A DNA stretch of 64,000 bases from Conservatibacter flavescens (GTDB lineage: Bacteria > Pseudomonadota > Gammaproteobacteria > Enterobacterales > Pasteurellaceae): assembly GCF_002795425.1 (NCBI RefSeq), contig NZ_PHHA01000002.1:124001-188000 (forward strand). The letters are read 5' to 3'. The notes beneath the pieces are model-generated. The model did no database searches. It worked only from the letters and a program-made list of their open reading frames with translations, and was not told the origin of the DNA. Shown in pieces: positions 54,338-64,000 of this stretch; the first letter of the stretch is position 1, and each line of letters starts with the position of its first letter. Both the position numbers and the translations under genes were made by a program.

Positions 54338-54370
54338 ATAGGGACAGCGATTTGCTGTCCCTATTGCTAC
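54338..54370. terminator. bidirectional hairpin between folE and the FMN reductase
   Basis: ATAGGGACAGC (54338-54348) and GCTGTCCCTAT (54354-54364) form a perfect 11-base-pair stem with a five-base loop, between convergent genes. Confidence 0.8.
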
Positions 54371-54399
54371 GGTGGAAATCTTTTTCCTATAAGTCGTTT

Positions 54400-54945
54400 T
54401 TAGAATTTAGCGACAAAATCGGCATAAGCATTAATAAAGTTTTGTAATGTACTTAAACCTTGCTCAGAAGTCAGTTCACCTTGCTCATTAAATGCACCAC
54501 TGAAAATACCACCAACAGTCGCACCAAATGGTGCTACAGGCATATTAATAAACGCACCGGAAGCAATAGTACGTAACTGATCTAATGGGCGATTGCTACC
54601 TGAGGCTGAAACAGAAACTAAGCCCGCAGGTTTACCAATCCATTTACTTTGTCCCATCGGGCGTGAACCGACATCAATCGCATTTTTAATCATCGCTGAG
54701 AATCCACCATTATGCTCAGGGGTGACAAAAATCACGCCGTCAGCTTGTGCAATGGCTTGGCGGAATGCCTCATATTCTGCTGGGCTATTTTCATCCAAAT
54801 CACGATCGTATAGTGGAAGTTTGCTAATATCAATCAAGTTTAATTGCAAGTTAGCTGGGGCAATGTTGACAAGATGTTTTGCAACAATTTGGTTATATGA
54901 AGTTTTGCTACCACTGCCGACTAATACTGCGATTTGTTTTGTCAT
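54400..54945 (-). CDS. NADPH-dependent FMN reductase/quinone reductase (ChrR/YieF type)
   Basis: A 181-residue flavodoxin-like protein: AVLVGSGSKTSYNQIVAKHL forms the FMN phosphate loop, DGVIFVTPEHNGGFSAMIKN is the signature, and VSASGSNRPLDQLRTI follows. Such enzymes reduce quinones, chromate and nitro compounds by two electrons, giving redox protection. The start at 54945 begins the first strand; a longer frame adds six residues. It stands alone. Confidence 0.88.
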   Translation of the reverse strand: MTKQIAVLVGSGSKTSYNQIVAKHLVNIAPANLQLNLIDISKLPLYDRDLDENSPAEYEAFRQAIAQADGVIFVTPEHNGGFSAMIKNAIDVGSRPMGQSKWIGKPAGLVSVSASGSNRPLDQLRTIASGAFINMPVAPFGATVGGIFSGAFNEQGELTSEQGLSTLQNFINAYADFVAKF

Positions 54946-55055
54946 AATAAGTTCCTTAATCATGTAAAAAATTCTTTGATATTATAAGTAGGAAAGTGCT
55001 GATTGACTAGCCCACCAAGAGTAAATAGATTTTTTACTAAAAAGAAATAATTAAA

Positions 55056-55976
55056 TTAGGACAGTTCACCTAATAATTCATCAATCGCTTGGCATAATAA
55101 ATTACGATCGTGGCGATAGCGAACATCATCGGCATTGAGTTTACGGGCCATTAATTTTATCTTATGGGCGCGCATGTCTTCAGCGTGTTCTGGCGGAGCG
55201 ATAATCCCATCAATAATTTGTTTGCCAACTGTGCGCTCAATCCATGTAATACGATCAATAAGCGATAAATTTGCAGCGGGGCTATGCTCAATTCCTAAAT
55301 TATCAATGAAAAGTTTCTTTGCGTTGCTTTGTTGTAGCACAGTTTGAATTTCTTCAAGCAATAGAGGAGGCATAATGCTCGTCAAAAAACTACCCGGTCC
55401 AAATAAAATTAAATCAGCTTGCTTTAAGGCGTTCACTGCCTCAGGCGTTGCTTTTACTTGGGGGATTAATTGAATATCACGAGGTAATTCAGTCAGATTA
55501 TCAATGCTTACTTCACCTAAAATCGTGGCGCCTGAATGTAATTTGGCTGCAAGATGAACCGGTGATTCAGACATTGGAATAATAAAGGATTTTACTTTCA
55601 ATAAATCACGGATAAGGTTTACCCCTTTAAGTGGGCGAATATGCATATTTTCTAATGCCTTAAGCATAAGATTGCCTAAATTATGGCCTGATAGTTCTCC
55701 TTGCCCACTAAAACGATATTCAAAGAGGGCGGAAGCTGTACTGGGTTCCGTGATGATTTGGTTCAAACAATTACGTAAATCTCCCCAAGCAATACCGCCA
55801 TAATTAACGCGAATACGTCCTGTTGAGCCACCATTATCTGTTGTTGTGACAATACCCGTTAGGCGCTCCTGCATAAAACTCAGGGCTGACATCACCCGTC
55901 CTAAACCATGCCCACCACCAATTGCAACTATATGATGGATGTTTTTCAAATATAGATGGTGAGATTGGCAGTCCAT
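55056..55976 (-). CDS. ybhK: YvcK/YbhK-family gluconeogenesis factor (CofD-like)
   Basis: A 306-residue protein of the CofD-like fold. VAIGGGHGLGRVMSALS (about 17-33) is the nucleotide loop; TTDNGGSTGRIRVNYGG and GDLRNCLNQI follow; FGPGSFLTSIMPPLL is near residue 190. Family members bind UDP-sugars and affect cell-wall precursor supply. It is divergent from moaA, as ybhK is in E. coli. Confidence 0.9.
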   Translation of the reverse strand: MDCQSHHLYLKNIHHIVAIGGGHGLGRVMSALSFMQERLTGIVTTTDNGGSTGRIRVNYGGIAWGDLRNCLNQIITEPSTASALFEYRFSGQGELSGHNLGNLMLKALENMHIRPLKGVNLIRDLLKVKSFIIPMSESPVHLAAKLHSGATILGEVSIDNLTELPRDIQLIPQVKATPEAVNALKQADLILFGPGSFLTSIMPPLLLEEIQTVLQQSNAKKLFIDNLGIEHSPAANLSLIDRITWIERTVGKQIIDGIIAPPEHAEDMRAHKIKLMARKLNADDVRYRHDRNLLCQAIDELLGELS

Positions 55977-56204
55977 AAGATTTCCTTAATCCGGTTTTAG
56001 TCAGATGGGTAATCTACCATTTTTTGTTTAAAGGATAAATATAGAAATAAAAATTCTGAGATTGATGTCAGATTTTTTAATCAAAAATAGGTATGAGATA
56101 GGCTTTATATAATTATCTATATAATTGATATATCAAACTTTTTGCACTTTTGTGTTGTACATCTACAGCGTTATCTTTTACAATGTTCCCATAATTTATA
56201 TTTT

Positions 56205-56305
56205 GCATCACTCCGAGCTTGTTTACCTAAACCTTTTGGCATGGTGGCAATGCCGATATTGTATTCAATATCCATGGATAATACTGGAAACGGTTTATCC
56301 ACTCG
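56205..56305 (+). ncRNA. Moco riboswitch upstream of moaACDE
   Basis: The 347-base gap between the YbhK-type gene and moaA contains a structured leader. Blocks CATCACTCCGAGC, GGTGGCAATGCCGATA (56243-56258) and GGATAATACTGGAAACGG (about 56276-56293) match what I remember of the moco RNA motif found before moaA in gammaproteobacteria. It would reduce expression when molybdenum cofactor is plentiful. The rest of the gap is AT-rich, and no gene is seen in it. Confidence 0.75.
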
Positions 56306-56324
56306 TATTTAGAAAGGTGTCCAA

Positions 56325-57335
56325 ATGCATATTCCTATCAAAAATGTAGGCGCAGATCGCTTAGTCGATCCGTTCCAACGTGAATATTATTATTTACGAT
56401 TATCAATTACTGATGTGTGCAACTTTCGTTGTAACTATTGCTTGCCTAATGGCTATCAACCTGAAACACATAAATCAAGCTTTTTAAGTTTAGATGAAAT
56501 CCGTCGCGTGGCGAAAGCATTTGCCGCTATGGGGACAGAAAAAGTGCGTTTAACAGGTGGAGAACCTACGTTACGTAAAGATTTTTTGGCAATAGCAGAA
56601 ACCATTTCATCTATTGAAAATATTCGCAATGTTGCGCTTACAACCAATGGTTATCGTATGGCTAGAGATGTGGAAGCTTGGAAAAAAGCAGGCATTACTT
56701 CTCTGAATGTGAGTGTTGATAGCCTTGATCCAAGAATGTTTCATACCATCACAGGCGAAAATAAATTTCATGAGATTATGCGAGGCATCGATCGCGCTTT
56801 CGAAGTGGGTTATCACAAGGTGAAAGTGAACTCTGTCCTGATGAAAGGTTTGAATGCTCATGAATTTGAGCGATTTTTAGACTGGGTCAAAGATAAGCCT
56901 ATCCAAATGCGTTTTATTGAACTTATGCAAACCGGAGACATGGACAGCTTTTTTGATAAATATCATTTATCAGGGGAAGTGCTTGCACAAAAGTTATTGC
57001 AACAAGGGTGGGAGTTACAGTCTAAGGGGCGTTCAGACGGGCCTGCAAAAGTATTTCGCCATGCAGATTATATGGGGGAAATCGGTCTGATTATGCCTTA
57101 TGAAAAGAATTTTTGCGCCAGTTGCAACCGTCTGCGTGTATCCGCAAAAGGTAAATTGCATCTTTGCTTATTTGGTGAAGAAGGCGTGGATTTACGTGAT
57201 TTGTTACAATCTGATGAGCAACAGCTATTATTACAAGCTCGTTTATTTTCTGCTCTGCAAGGCAAACGGGAACATCATTATTTACACATCGGTGATAGCG
57301 GTGTAAGAAGCAATTTGTCCACGATAGGTGGCTAG
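56325..57335 (+). CDS. moaA: GTP 3',8-cyclase MoaA
   Basis: A 336-residue radical-SAM enzyme starting molybdenum cofactor synthesis. The radical-SAM cluster cysteines are Cys32, Cys36 and Cys39 (VCNFRCNYC). The second cluster is [20 protein letters not shown] near residue 265. The C-terminus ends in IGG, needed for activity. ATG 56325 follows AAAGG. Confidence 0.97.
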   Translation: MHIPIKNVGADRLVDPFQREYYYLRLSITDVCNFRCNYCLPNGYQPETHKSSFLSLDEIRRVAKAFAAMGTEKVRLTGGEPTLRKDFLAIAETISSIENIRNVALTTNGYRMARDVEAWKKAGITSLNVSVDSLDPRMFHTITGENKFHEIMRGIDRAFEVGYHKVKVNSVLMKGLNAHEFERFLDWVKDKPIQMRFIELMQTGDMDSFFDKYHLSGEVLAQKLLQQGWELQSKGRSDGPAKVFRHADYMGEIGLIMPYEKNFCASCNRLRVSAKGKLHLCLFGEEGVDLRDLLQSDEQQLLLQARLFSALQGKREHHYLHIGDSGVRSNLSTIGG

Positions 57336-57358
57336 TTTTTGGCGATTGAGAATATTAA

Positions 57359-57838
57359 ATGACAACTTTTACTCATATTAACAGCCATGGTGAAGCGAAC
57401 ATGGTTGATGTATCAAATAAACAAGATAGTGTACGCGAAGCGAGAGCAGAAGCAATTGTGACCATGTCACAAGAAACCTTGCAAATGATTTTAAAGGGTG
57501 ATCATCATAAAGGGGATGTTTTTGCCACTGCTCGTATTGCCGGTATTCAAGCAGCAAAACGTACATGGGAGCTTATCCCGCTATGTCACCCCTTGTTACT
57601 GTCTAAAGTGGAAGTGAACATTACCCCTATTTCAGAAAGTAACCAAGTACGCATTGAGAGCTTGTGTAAATTATCGGGCAAAACAGGGGTAGAAATGGAA
57701 GCCCTAACAGCCGCGAGTGTGGCAGCATTGACGATTTATGATATGTGTAAAGCTGTGCAGAAAGATATGGTGATTGAAACTGTGCGTTTGTTAGAAAAAA
57801 GTGGTGGGAAGTCTGGGCATTTTAAGGTTGAGGCATAA
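57359..57838 (+). CDS. moaC: cyclic pyranopterin monophosphate synthase MoaC
   Basis: A 159-residue enzyme that completes the MoaA reaction. It has [37 protein letters not shown] and the final KSGGKSGHF, all family-typical. It lies 23 bases after moaA and two bases before moaD. Confidence 0.97.
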   Translation: MTTFTHINSHGEANMVDVSNKQDSVREARAEAIVTMSQETLQMILKGDHHKGDVFATARIAGIQAAKRTWELIPLCHPLLLSKVEVNITPISESNQVRIESLCKLSGKTGVEMEALTAASVAALTIYDMCKAVQKDMVIETVRLLEKSGGKSGHFKVEA

Positions 57839-57840
57839 GC

Positions 57841-58086
57841 ATGATTAAAGTATTGTTTTTTGCGCAAACGCGGGAATTAATCGGTGTCGATGAAATCGAA
57901 TTAAATGATGATTTTAGCACGGCTGAAGACATTCGCTTCCATTTAAGCCAGAAAGGAGAGAAATGGGCGTTGGCATTGGAGGCCGGAAAGTTATTGGTTG
58001 CCATTAATCAAACTTTGTTGCCTTTAGAAAGTGCGGTCAAAAATGGTGATGAAGTTGCATTTTTTCCACCGGTAACAGGAGGTTAA
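57841..58086 (+). CDS. moaD: molybdopterin synthase small subunit MoaD
   Basis: An 81-residue ubiquitin-fold sulfur carrier ending in the essential Gly-Gly (PPVTGG). MoeB adenylates this end; the thiocarboxylate then gives sulfur to the cofactor. A perfect uptake core lies inside at 58029. The stop adjoins the moaE start. Confidence 0.97.
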   Translation: MIKVLFFAQTRELIGVDEIELNDDFSTAEDIRFHLSQKGEKWALALEAGKLLVAINQTLLPLESAVKNGDEVAFFPPVTGG

Positions 58087-58545
58087 ATGGAACAATTACG
58101 TATAGCTGTACAAGAACACCCTTTCGATCAACAATTAGAATATCAATGGCTATCCGCCCCACATGCTGTTGGGGCTACGGTGATTTTTGTGGGGAAAGTG
58201 CGCGATGTTAATTTAGGGGATAGTGTATCAAGTTTATATTTAGAGCATTATCCGGCAATGACAGAAAAGGCACTGGCAGATATTGTTGAACAAGCTCAGG
58301 CACGTTGGGATATTCAACGGGTTTCGATTATTCATAGAGTGGGTTTGCTGCAAACTGGCGATGAAATTGTGTTAGTGGGAGTAAGTTCAGCTCATCGTGG
58401 TGATGCTTATCATGCGAATGAATTTATTATGGATTATTTAAAAACACGCGCACCATTTTGGAAAAAAGAACAAACTCAACATGGCGAACGCTGGATAGAA
58501 GGGCGAGAGAGCGATCAATTAGCGGCTGAGAAATGGCAGCAATAA
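58087..58545 (+). CDS. moaE: molybdopterin synthase large subunit MoaE
   Basis: A 152-residue catalytic subunit: GATVIFVGKVRDVNLGDSVS, YLEHYPAMTEKALADI, IHRVGLLQTGDEIVLVGVSS, AHRGDAY and KTRAPFWKKEQ with the catalytic lysines. It starts immediately after moaD, so translation is coupled. It ends the moa operon; a perfect hairpin follows. Confidence 0.97.
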   Translation: MEQLRIAVQEHPFDQQLEYQWLSAPHAVGATVIFVGKVRDVNLGDSVSSLYLEHYPAMTEKALADIVEQAQARWDIQRVSIIHRVGLLQTGDEIVLVGVSSAHRGDAYHANEFIMDYLKTRAPFWKKEQTQHGERWIEGRESDQLAAEKWQQ

Positions 58546-58553
58546 AAATGTTA

Positions 58554-58587
58554 TAGAGTAAAGGCGAATAGAATCGCCTTTACTCTA
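58554..58587. terminator. bidirectional hairpin between moaE and trpCF
   Basis: TAGAGTAAAGGCGA (58554-58567) and TCGCCTTTACTCTA (58574-58587) form a perfect 14-base-pair stem with a six-base loop. No long T-run follows on the plus strand; on the minus strand the exit is ATAACATTTTTATT. Confidence 0.75.
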
Positions 58588-58593
58588 AGAGCG

Positions 58594-60015
58594 TTATCCT
58601 AAAATCTTTTCAAAAACCAACCGCACTTTTTCAGGCGATTTTATTCCTGCCGAACTTTCCACACCTGAATTTACATCTAAACCTAAACAGCCTTGTTGTA
58701 AAGCAAGTGAGACATTATCCGGACTTATACCACCGGCAAGAATGATTTTATCTTTTAATTCAGTTGGAATGGTTGACCAGTCAAACGTTTTCCCTGTACC
58801 ACCTTGCTGATTACCGAGTTTACTGTCTAATATATAGCGACTCACCGCAGAATGTTCAGGAATTTTGACTGCACTTGGATTATGTACATCAACAGAAACC
58901 GCGCGCCAGATTTGGATATGATCAGGAAGGGCATGGCGAAGGGTGCTAATAAATTCATCTGTTTCTGCGCCATGTAATTGTACGGCAAAAAGTTGTAGCT
59001 GAGCTGCAATTTGAGTAATGAAATCAATAGATTGATTTTGGAATACGCCCACGAAGCGTAGTGGAGCTTGGGTAACTAATTCTTGCGCGTGACGTAAACT
59101 TAAACAGCGAGGAGATTTATCGGCAAAAATTAAACCACCATAGAGTGCGCCATGTTCATATACCAGGCTAACATCTTGAGGTCGAGTTAGACCACATACT
59201 TTATTTTCTCCACAAATAACGGCACGAATAGCGTTATTTAAATCCGCACTCCCCATGAGGCTGGAACCGATTAGAAAGCCATGTGCAAAAGGCTGAATGT
59301 CTTTGACTTGCGCATGAGTATAAATCCCGGACTCACTGATAATACGAGTGTTGGCAGGAATTTTCGTAGCATATTTTTGGGTAAGCTGTTTTACTCGGTT
59401 CATATCAATGCTTAAATCGTGTAAATTGCGATTATTTACCCCGATAATGCGAGCATTTAAGGCAAGCGCGCGCTCAAACTCAGCTTCGTTACTGGTTTCA
59501 GTCAACACCCCCATACCTAATTCATGAGCAAGTGCGGCAAGGCGTTGATAAGTGTCATCATCTATCACAGATAGCATTAATAAAATGGCATCTGCTTGAT
59601 GAAAACGAGCTAAATAAACCTGATATTCATCAATCATAAAATCTTTGCACAATATAGGTTGTGGCACGATATTGCGTACTTGTGAAATATAGGCAAAATC
59701 CCCTTGAAAATATTTTTCATCGGTTAACACAGAAATTGCGGAGGCATAATTTTTGTATACACCGGCAATTTCAGCAAGATTAAATTCCGCCCGAATTAAT
59801 CCCTTAGACGGGGAAGCTTTTTTACATTCCAAAATATAAGCAGGGCATTGATGTGTGCCTTGTTCCAATGCTGCATAAAAAGAGCGGTCGGATTTTGTGA
59901 GTTTTTGCTGAAATTCAGCCAAAGGAAAATCTGCTGATTTTTGTTTTACCCATTCTGCTTTATCTAACACGATTTTTTGCAAAATAGTGGGCGTATCTTT
60001 TTGTATAAAATTCAT
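58594..60015 (-). CDS. trpC: bifunctional indole-3-glycerol-phosphate synthase / phosphoribosylanthranilate isomerase TrpCF
   Basis: A 473-residue fused enzyme. The N-terminal TrpC barrel (about 1-255) has [36 protein letters not shown] and [11 protein letters not shown]. The C-terminal TrpF barrel (about 258-473) has [26 protein letters not shown], and a phosphate loop [10 protein letters not shown]. The fusion is normal in gammaproteobacteria. It lies 102 bases after trpD. A perfect uptake core is at 58620. Confidence 0.97.
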   Translation of the reverse strand: MNFIQKDTPTILQKIVLDKAEWVKQKSADFPLAEFQQKLTKSDRSFYAALEQGTHQCPAYILECKKASPSKGLIRAEFNLAEIAGVYKNYASAISVLTDEKYFQGDFAYISQVRNIVPQPILCKDFMIDEYQVYLARFHQADAILLMLSVIDDDTYQRLAALAHELGMGVLTETSNEAEFERALALNARIIGVNNRNLHDLSIDMNRVKQLTQKYATKIPANTRIISESGIYTHAQVKDIQPFAHGFLIGSSLMGSADLNNAIRAVICGENKVCGLTRPQDVSLVYEHGALYGGLIFADKSPRCLSLRHAQELVTQAPLRFVGVFQNQSIDFITQIAAQLQLFAVQLHGAETDEFISTLRHALPDHIQIWRAVSVDVHNPSAVKIPEHSAVSRYILDSKLGNQQGGTGKTFDWSTIPTELKDKIILAGGISPDNVSLALQQGCLGLDVNSGVESSAGIKSPEKVRLVFEKILG

Positions 60016-60117
60016 AGTGTTCCTTGTGAGTACAATTAAGTAGCCGGTTTATTTACACCGCATATAAACTGAATATTGGTCTAATGAGGGCAATTATTGC
60101 CTTATCGTAGCGACAAT

Positions 60118-61119
60118 TTAATATTCTGTAAGTTTTACCAAAGTCTCGAACGGTTTACCACTTGCTAATGTATCTAACACTTGCTGTGCATTGTGTTTGA
60201 GGTTTTCAAAACCAAATAGTTTCATCAATAGAGCAGTGTTCATGGCAACGGCTTGAGCATGCTCCGCTTTTCCCTTACCTTGTAAAAGTGCGGTAATAAT
60301 TTGCGCATTTTCTAAGGGTTCGCCACCACGTAAGCTTTCTAATGGTTTTGGCTCAAAACCAAAATCTTTTGGCGATAACGAGTAATATTCGATAATACCG
60401 TCACGCAATTCCGCAACTTGCGTTGTACCGTGAATAGCCACTTCATCTAAACCACAACCATGTACAATAATACTGTGTCCATGCCCTAAGCGCTTATTGG
60501 TTTCGGCATAAGGTTTGAGCAAATCAGGGGTATAAACGCCATGTAATTGTCGTTTAGGATCGGCGGGGTTAATCAATGGCCCTAAAATATTAAAAATTGT
60601 ACGTGTTTTTAATGCTTGGCGGACAGGAACGGCATGTTTAAAACCGAGATGATATTGTTGAGCAAAAATAAAGGCCAAACCAACGTCATTTAACGCTTTA
60701 CGAGCTTGTGTTGAAGACATATTAATGTTTACCCCTAAAGCTGTTAACACATCGCTAGAGCCGGTTTTGCTCGATACACTACGATTCCCGTGCTTAGCGA
60801 TTTTTAACCCCAAACTGGCAGCTGTAATGGCTGAGGCCGTTGATATATTGATGGTATTCGCGCCATCACCGCCAGTGCCTACAATATCGGCAAAAGGGTA
60901 GTCTGGCGCATCAAAAGGCTCTGCCGCCGCCAGTAAAGCGGTCACTGCACCGGTTATTTCATCAATGGTTTCTCCACGTATTTTTAATGCAATTAATGCA
61001 CCAGCTAATTGTTCAGGTTGTACTTCGCCTTTAATGACGGCACTAAAAAATTCCGCACTTTCATTTTGTAAGAGCGGTTGATTATCAAAAAGTTTTTGTA
61101 AGAGATGATCGCTTTGCAT
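60118..61119 (-). CDS. trpD: anthranilate phosphoribosyltransferase TrpD
   Basis: A 333-residue enzyme with [20 protein letters not shown] (phosphoribosyl-pyrophosphate loop), [20 protein letters not shown] and [17 protein letters not shown]. It is not fused to trpG, unlike in E. coli. The start at 61119 has AAGGA upstream. It lies ten bases after the tautomerase gene. A perfect uptake core is inside at 60286. Confidence 0.96.
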   Translation of the reverse strand: MQSDHLLQKLFDNQPLLQNESAEFFSAVIKGEVQPEQLAGALIALKIRGETIDEITGAVTALLAAAEPFDAPDYPFADIVGTGGDGANTINISTASAITAASLGLKIAKHGNRSVSSKTGSSDVLTALGVNINMSSTQARKALNDVGLAFIFAQQYHLGFKHAVPVRQALKTRTIFNILGPLINPADPKRQLHGVYTPDLLKPYAETNKRLGHGHSIIVHGCGLDEVAIHGTTQVAELRDGIIEYYSLSPKDFGFEPKPLESLRGGEPLENAQIITALLQGKGKAEHAQAVAMNTALLMKLFGFENLKHNAQQVLDTLASGKPFETLVKLTEY

Positions 61120-61129
61120 AATTAAATCC

Positions 61130-62112
<983 letters not shown>

Positions 62113-62136
62113 CGTAGTTTACTCTGAAATAATTTT

Positions 62137-62170
62137 GTACTATTAAACTAGTGTAATAGAATTTTGTCAA
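62137..62170 (-). promoter_or_regulatory. TrpR operator/promoter of trpG
   Basis: On the minus strand -35 TTGACA (62170-62165), a 17-base spacer, and -10 TTTAAT (62147-62142). A TrpR box, GTACTATTAAACTAGTG on the plus strand (62137-62153), overlaps the -10, as in the E. coli trp operator. Confidence 0.8.
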
Positions 62171-62267
62171 GGGGTTTTGATTGAACTTACTTGCGGTATC
62201 GACATCGTCTCACTATTTTTTATCATACGCTATTGTAAAATTATCAGAAATAGGCGTGAGAAAGAGT

Positions 62268-62289
62268 GAGGGAAACACAAGATTCCCTC
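62268..62289 (-). terminator. hairpin after trpE
   Basis: GAGGGAA (62268-62274) and TTCCCTC (62283-62289) form a seven-base-pair stem eight bases after the trpE stop. The exit ACTCTTTCTC is only moderately T-rich, so termination may be partial. Confidence 0.55.
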
Positions 62290-62296
62290 GAACAAA

Positions 62297-63838
62297 TTAA
62301 GATAACGAGTTAGTTTGAATAATCGCATTAATCACGGCGCGCGCTTTGTGACGCGTTTCATCAGCTTCCATTTGAGGATCTGAGTCTAATACCTCGCCAC
62401 AACCCGCTTGGACATGGGCGATTCCGTTTTGTACGAATGCTGAACGAATAACGATACAAGTGTCAAAGTTGCCATTGGAGTCTAAATAGCCTACGGCACC
62501 ACCATAACTATGGCGTTTTTGTTGTTCAAATTGATAAATTAATTGCATCGCTTTAATTTTTGGAGCACCAGTGAGTGTTCCCATGTTCATACAGGCTTGA
62601 TAAGCATGCAACGCATCAAGTTCAGGGCGGAGTGTGCCAACTACACGCGAGACTAAGTGCATTATATGAGAATAGCGATCCACTTGCATTAAATCTTTCA
62701 CTTGGCGTGTACCACTTTGGCAAACTCGGGCGACATCGTTACGCGCAAGATCTACCAACATTAAATGTTCTGCCAATTCTTTTTGATCTAACCGCAATTC
62801 TAACTCAAGGCGCGCATCTAGTTCCGCATCAATATTACCGTTGCTATCGAAGCCACGGGGGCGAGAACCTGCAATAGGGTAGATCTCAAGTTGGCGTGAG
62901 CTTTCCGTATATTTTAACGCACTTTCAGGCGACGCACCGAACAGGGTAAAATCTTCATCTTGCATAAAAAACATATAAGGGCTTGGATTATTCATTTTTA
63001 ATTGTCGGTAAGTGGCCAACGTATTCGGACAGGCTAATGAAAAGCGACGTGACGGTACGATTTGGAAAACATCACCGATATTAATATGATGTTTAAGTTG
63101 TTGAATGATTTGTTTAAATTCATCATCTTCAATATTGATATTTACTGTTGTATCTGCAGCTTGAATATCTAAGTGCGGTTCGATTTTCTCTAATTTTTTT
63201 GTAATGTCTACCGCACTTTTTAACAAAGATTCACCTTGTTCTGGCGTAAAACAATAAGTAAATAATTCTGCTTGTTGGCTACCGTGATCAAAGGTCAGAA
63301 GTTGTTCTGCAAGATAAAATGTGTAATCAGGGCAAGTAAGACCGTCATCTTTTAAGTTTATCCCTTCCATCGGAATAAAATTAGCCACCAAATCATAAGC
63401 GAATAACCCTCCGATAAAAATCGGCGTTTGGCTATATTGGAATAGGGTAGTTAAACTGCGTAATCCATCGAAAACCGTCGCTGCTTGTAATTTATTATCT
63501 TCATCTAAATTAGGATTCAGGGGAGAGAATTGCGCAAGAAAGCAGTCTTCATCTTGAATATTGAGTACAGCTTTAGACTGCAGATCTTGCTGTATAATTG
63601 GCAGTATGGCACGCCCGTTAGGTGTTAACGCGCTAAAAGTGACCGTTTGACCTGAACAAGTGATTTTAACGGCGGTCTTTGCTAATAACAAACTTTTTAA
63701 GCTATTTTTGCTACTGATTTCAGCAGATTCGAGTAATAAGGTATTTTGCTGATTTTTACATAAACTGGCAAAAACAGCTGTGGGATCAGCATGATAAGGG
63801 ACAGATTTGGCAAAAGTTTGCACATAAGGAAATAACAT
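62297..63838 (-). CDS. trpE: anthranilate synthase component I TrpE
   Basis: A 513-residue chorismate-binding enzyme. LLESAEI at about 35-41 is the tryptophan feedback site. The catalytic domain has DVFQIVPSRRFSL, GASPESALKY, IAGSRPRG, VDLARNDVARVC and GTLTGAPKIKAM. ATG 63838 follows GAGAGTG. The promoter is TrpR-controlled; the leader between the expected start and ATG is about 25 bases, too short for an attenuator or leader peptide. Two perfect uptake cores are inside (63171, 63210). Confidence 0.97.
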   Translation of the reverse strand: MLFPYVQTFAKSVPYHADPTAVFASLCKNQQNTLLLESAEISSKNSLKSLLLAKTAVKITCSGQTVTFSALTPNGRAILPIIQQDLQSKAVLNIQDEDCFLAQFSPLNPNLDEDNKLQAATVFDGLRSLTTLFQYSQTPIFIGGLFAYDLVANFIPMEGINLKDDGLTCPDYTFYLAEQLLTFDHGSQQAELFTYCFTPEQGESLLKSAVDITKKLEKIEPHLDIQAADTTVNINIEDDEFKQIIQQLKHHINIGDVFQIVPSRRFSLACPNTLATYRQLKMNNPSPYMFFMQDEDFTLFGASPESALKYTESSRQLEIYPIAGSRPRGFDSNGNIDAELDARLELELRLDQKELAEHLMLVDLARNDVARVCQSGTRQVKDLMQVDRYSHIMHLVSRVVGTLRPELDALHAYQACMNMGTLTGAPKIKAMQLIYQFEQQKRHSYGGAVGYLDSNGNFDTCIVIRSAFVQNGIAHVQAGCGEVLDSDPQMEADETRHKARAVINAIIQTNSLS

Positions 63839-63864
63839 AATTCACTCTCATTACATAAAATTTT

Positions 63865-63898
63865 GTACTATTAAACTAGTGCGGTTGTTTTTTGTCAA
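63865..63898 (-). promoter_or_regulatory. TrpR operator/promoter of trpE
   Basis: On the minus strand -35 TTGACA (63898-63893), a 17-base spacer, and -10 TTTAAT (63875-63870), overlapped by the TrpR box GTACTATTAAACTAGTG (63865-63881). The box is identical to that before trpG. Confidence 0.8.
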
Positions 63899-64000
63899 GT
63901 CTTTTATCTTTATATTGTCTCTAGCCCATATTTTTAAAAATACAACGATTTCTTATTAGAAACAAATAAGGTATGATCGATGTTTTATTATAGAGGAGAA
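63899..64000 (+). promoter_or_regulatory. upstream region of a gene starting beyond the right edge
   Basis: The window ends in TAGAGGAGAA, a strong ribosome-binding sequence on the plus strand, so a gene probably starts within ten bases after the edge, divergent from trpE. Its identity cannot be told. Confidence 0.5.

Noticed and set aside
54297-54399. Possible small RNA between folE and the FMN reductase
   Set aside because: Only a perfect hairpin between convergent genes is visible, which is explained as a bidirectional terminator; no promoter was recognised.
57031-57041. TTCAGACGGG in moaA resembling a reverse DUS
   Set aside because: One mismatch at the end of the 10-mer, no partner arm, and in core DNA; chance match.

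Overview
The window is chromosomal DNA of a Pasteurellaceae bacterium (Haemophilus, Aggregatibacter or Pasteurella type) with an accessory block at its left end. From about 13.2 kb to the right end the DNA is moderately AT-rich. It carries about two dozen perfect copies of the 9-base Hin-type uptake signal AAGTGCGGT, and its gene neighbourhoods are typical of the family: purU/hns/lysine transporter/ilvIH, malQ-glgBXCAP, argS/yecM/slyB-type lipoprotein, moeB-moeA-yciU, moaACDE and trp. No tRNA, rRNA, CRISPR array or complete insertion sequence was seen.

Left block (1-13.1 kb). A DUF4209-type gene runs off the left edge behind a RhuM-family gene, which looks like the rim of a defence or restriction island. 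From about 2.5 to 12 kb the DNA becomes GC-rich and carries the neisserial uptake sequence GCCGTCTGAA: twelve perfect copies, mostly as inverted pairs forming terminators, plus decayed ones. It holds a broken glycosyltransferase, a LysR stub, a glutathione-transferase-like reductase, a small transporter, two intact LysR regulators, an MFS exporter, a monooxygenase-like secreted protein, an arginase-family protein, an ArsR regulator and an old-yellow-enzyme-type reductase. I read this as a detoxification/transport cassette acquired from a Neisseriaceae donor. A glycosyltransferase gene with a (GCAA)5 tract (12.0-13.1 kb) marks the right edge. It looks phase-variable and is out of frame with its best start codon.

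Core region. 13.2-16.4 kb: msrA, folM, a LysR gene and an apparently orphan minC, divergent from ycgL. 16.5-20.9 kb: cystine carrier, C4-dicarboxylate carrier with an FNR-type promoter, and fumC. 21-27 kb: purU, hns, a lysine riboswitch controlling an NhaC-family lysine carrier, ilvIH and yhbY. 27.5-39.5 kb: a complete glycogen synthesis and breakdown operon (malQ, glgB, glgX, glgC, glgA, glgP). 39.6-41.8 kb: a Fur-box-preceded FetA/FrpB-like TonB receptor. 41.9-50.8 kb: an RsiV-like lipoprotein, argS, yecM, a glycine-zipper lipoprotein, moeB, moeA, yciU, a lysine exporter and an OLD-family nuclease. 50.8-56 kb: LexA-boxed dinB, htpX, epmC, folE, an FMN reductase and a YvcK-like protein. 56.2-58.5 kb: Moco-riboswitch-controlled moaACDE. 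58.6-64 kb: trpCF, trpD, a tautomerase gene, trpG and trpE, with two near-identical TrpR operator/promoters.

Together the core genes suggest a facultative anaerobe that stores glycogen, makes its own branched-chain amino acids and tryptophan, makes molybdenum cofactor for anaerobic respiration, and takes up DNA naturally. All family assignments rest on reading the sequence and remembered family features; no database search was run.
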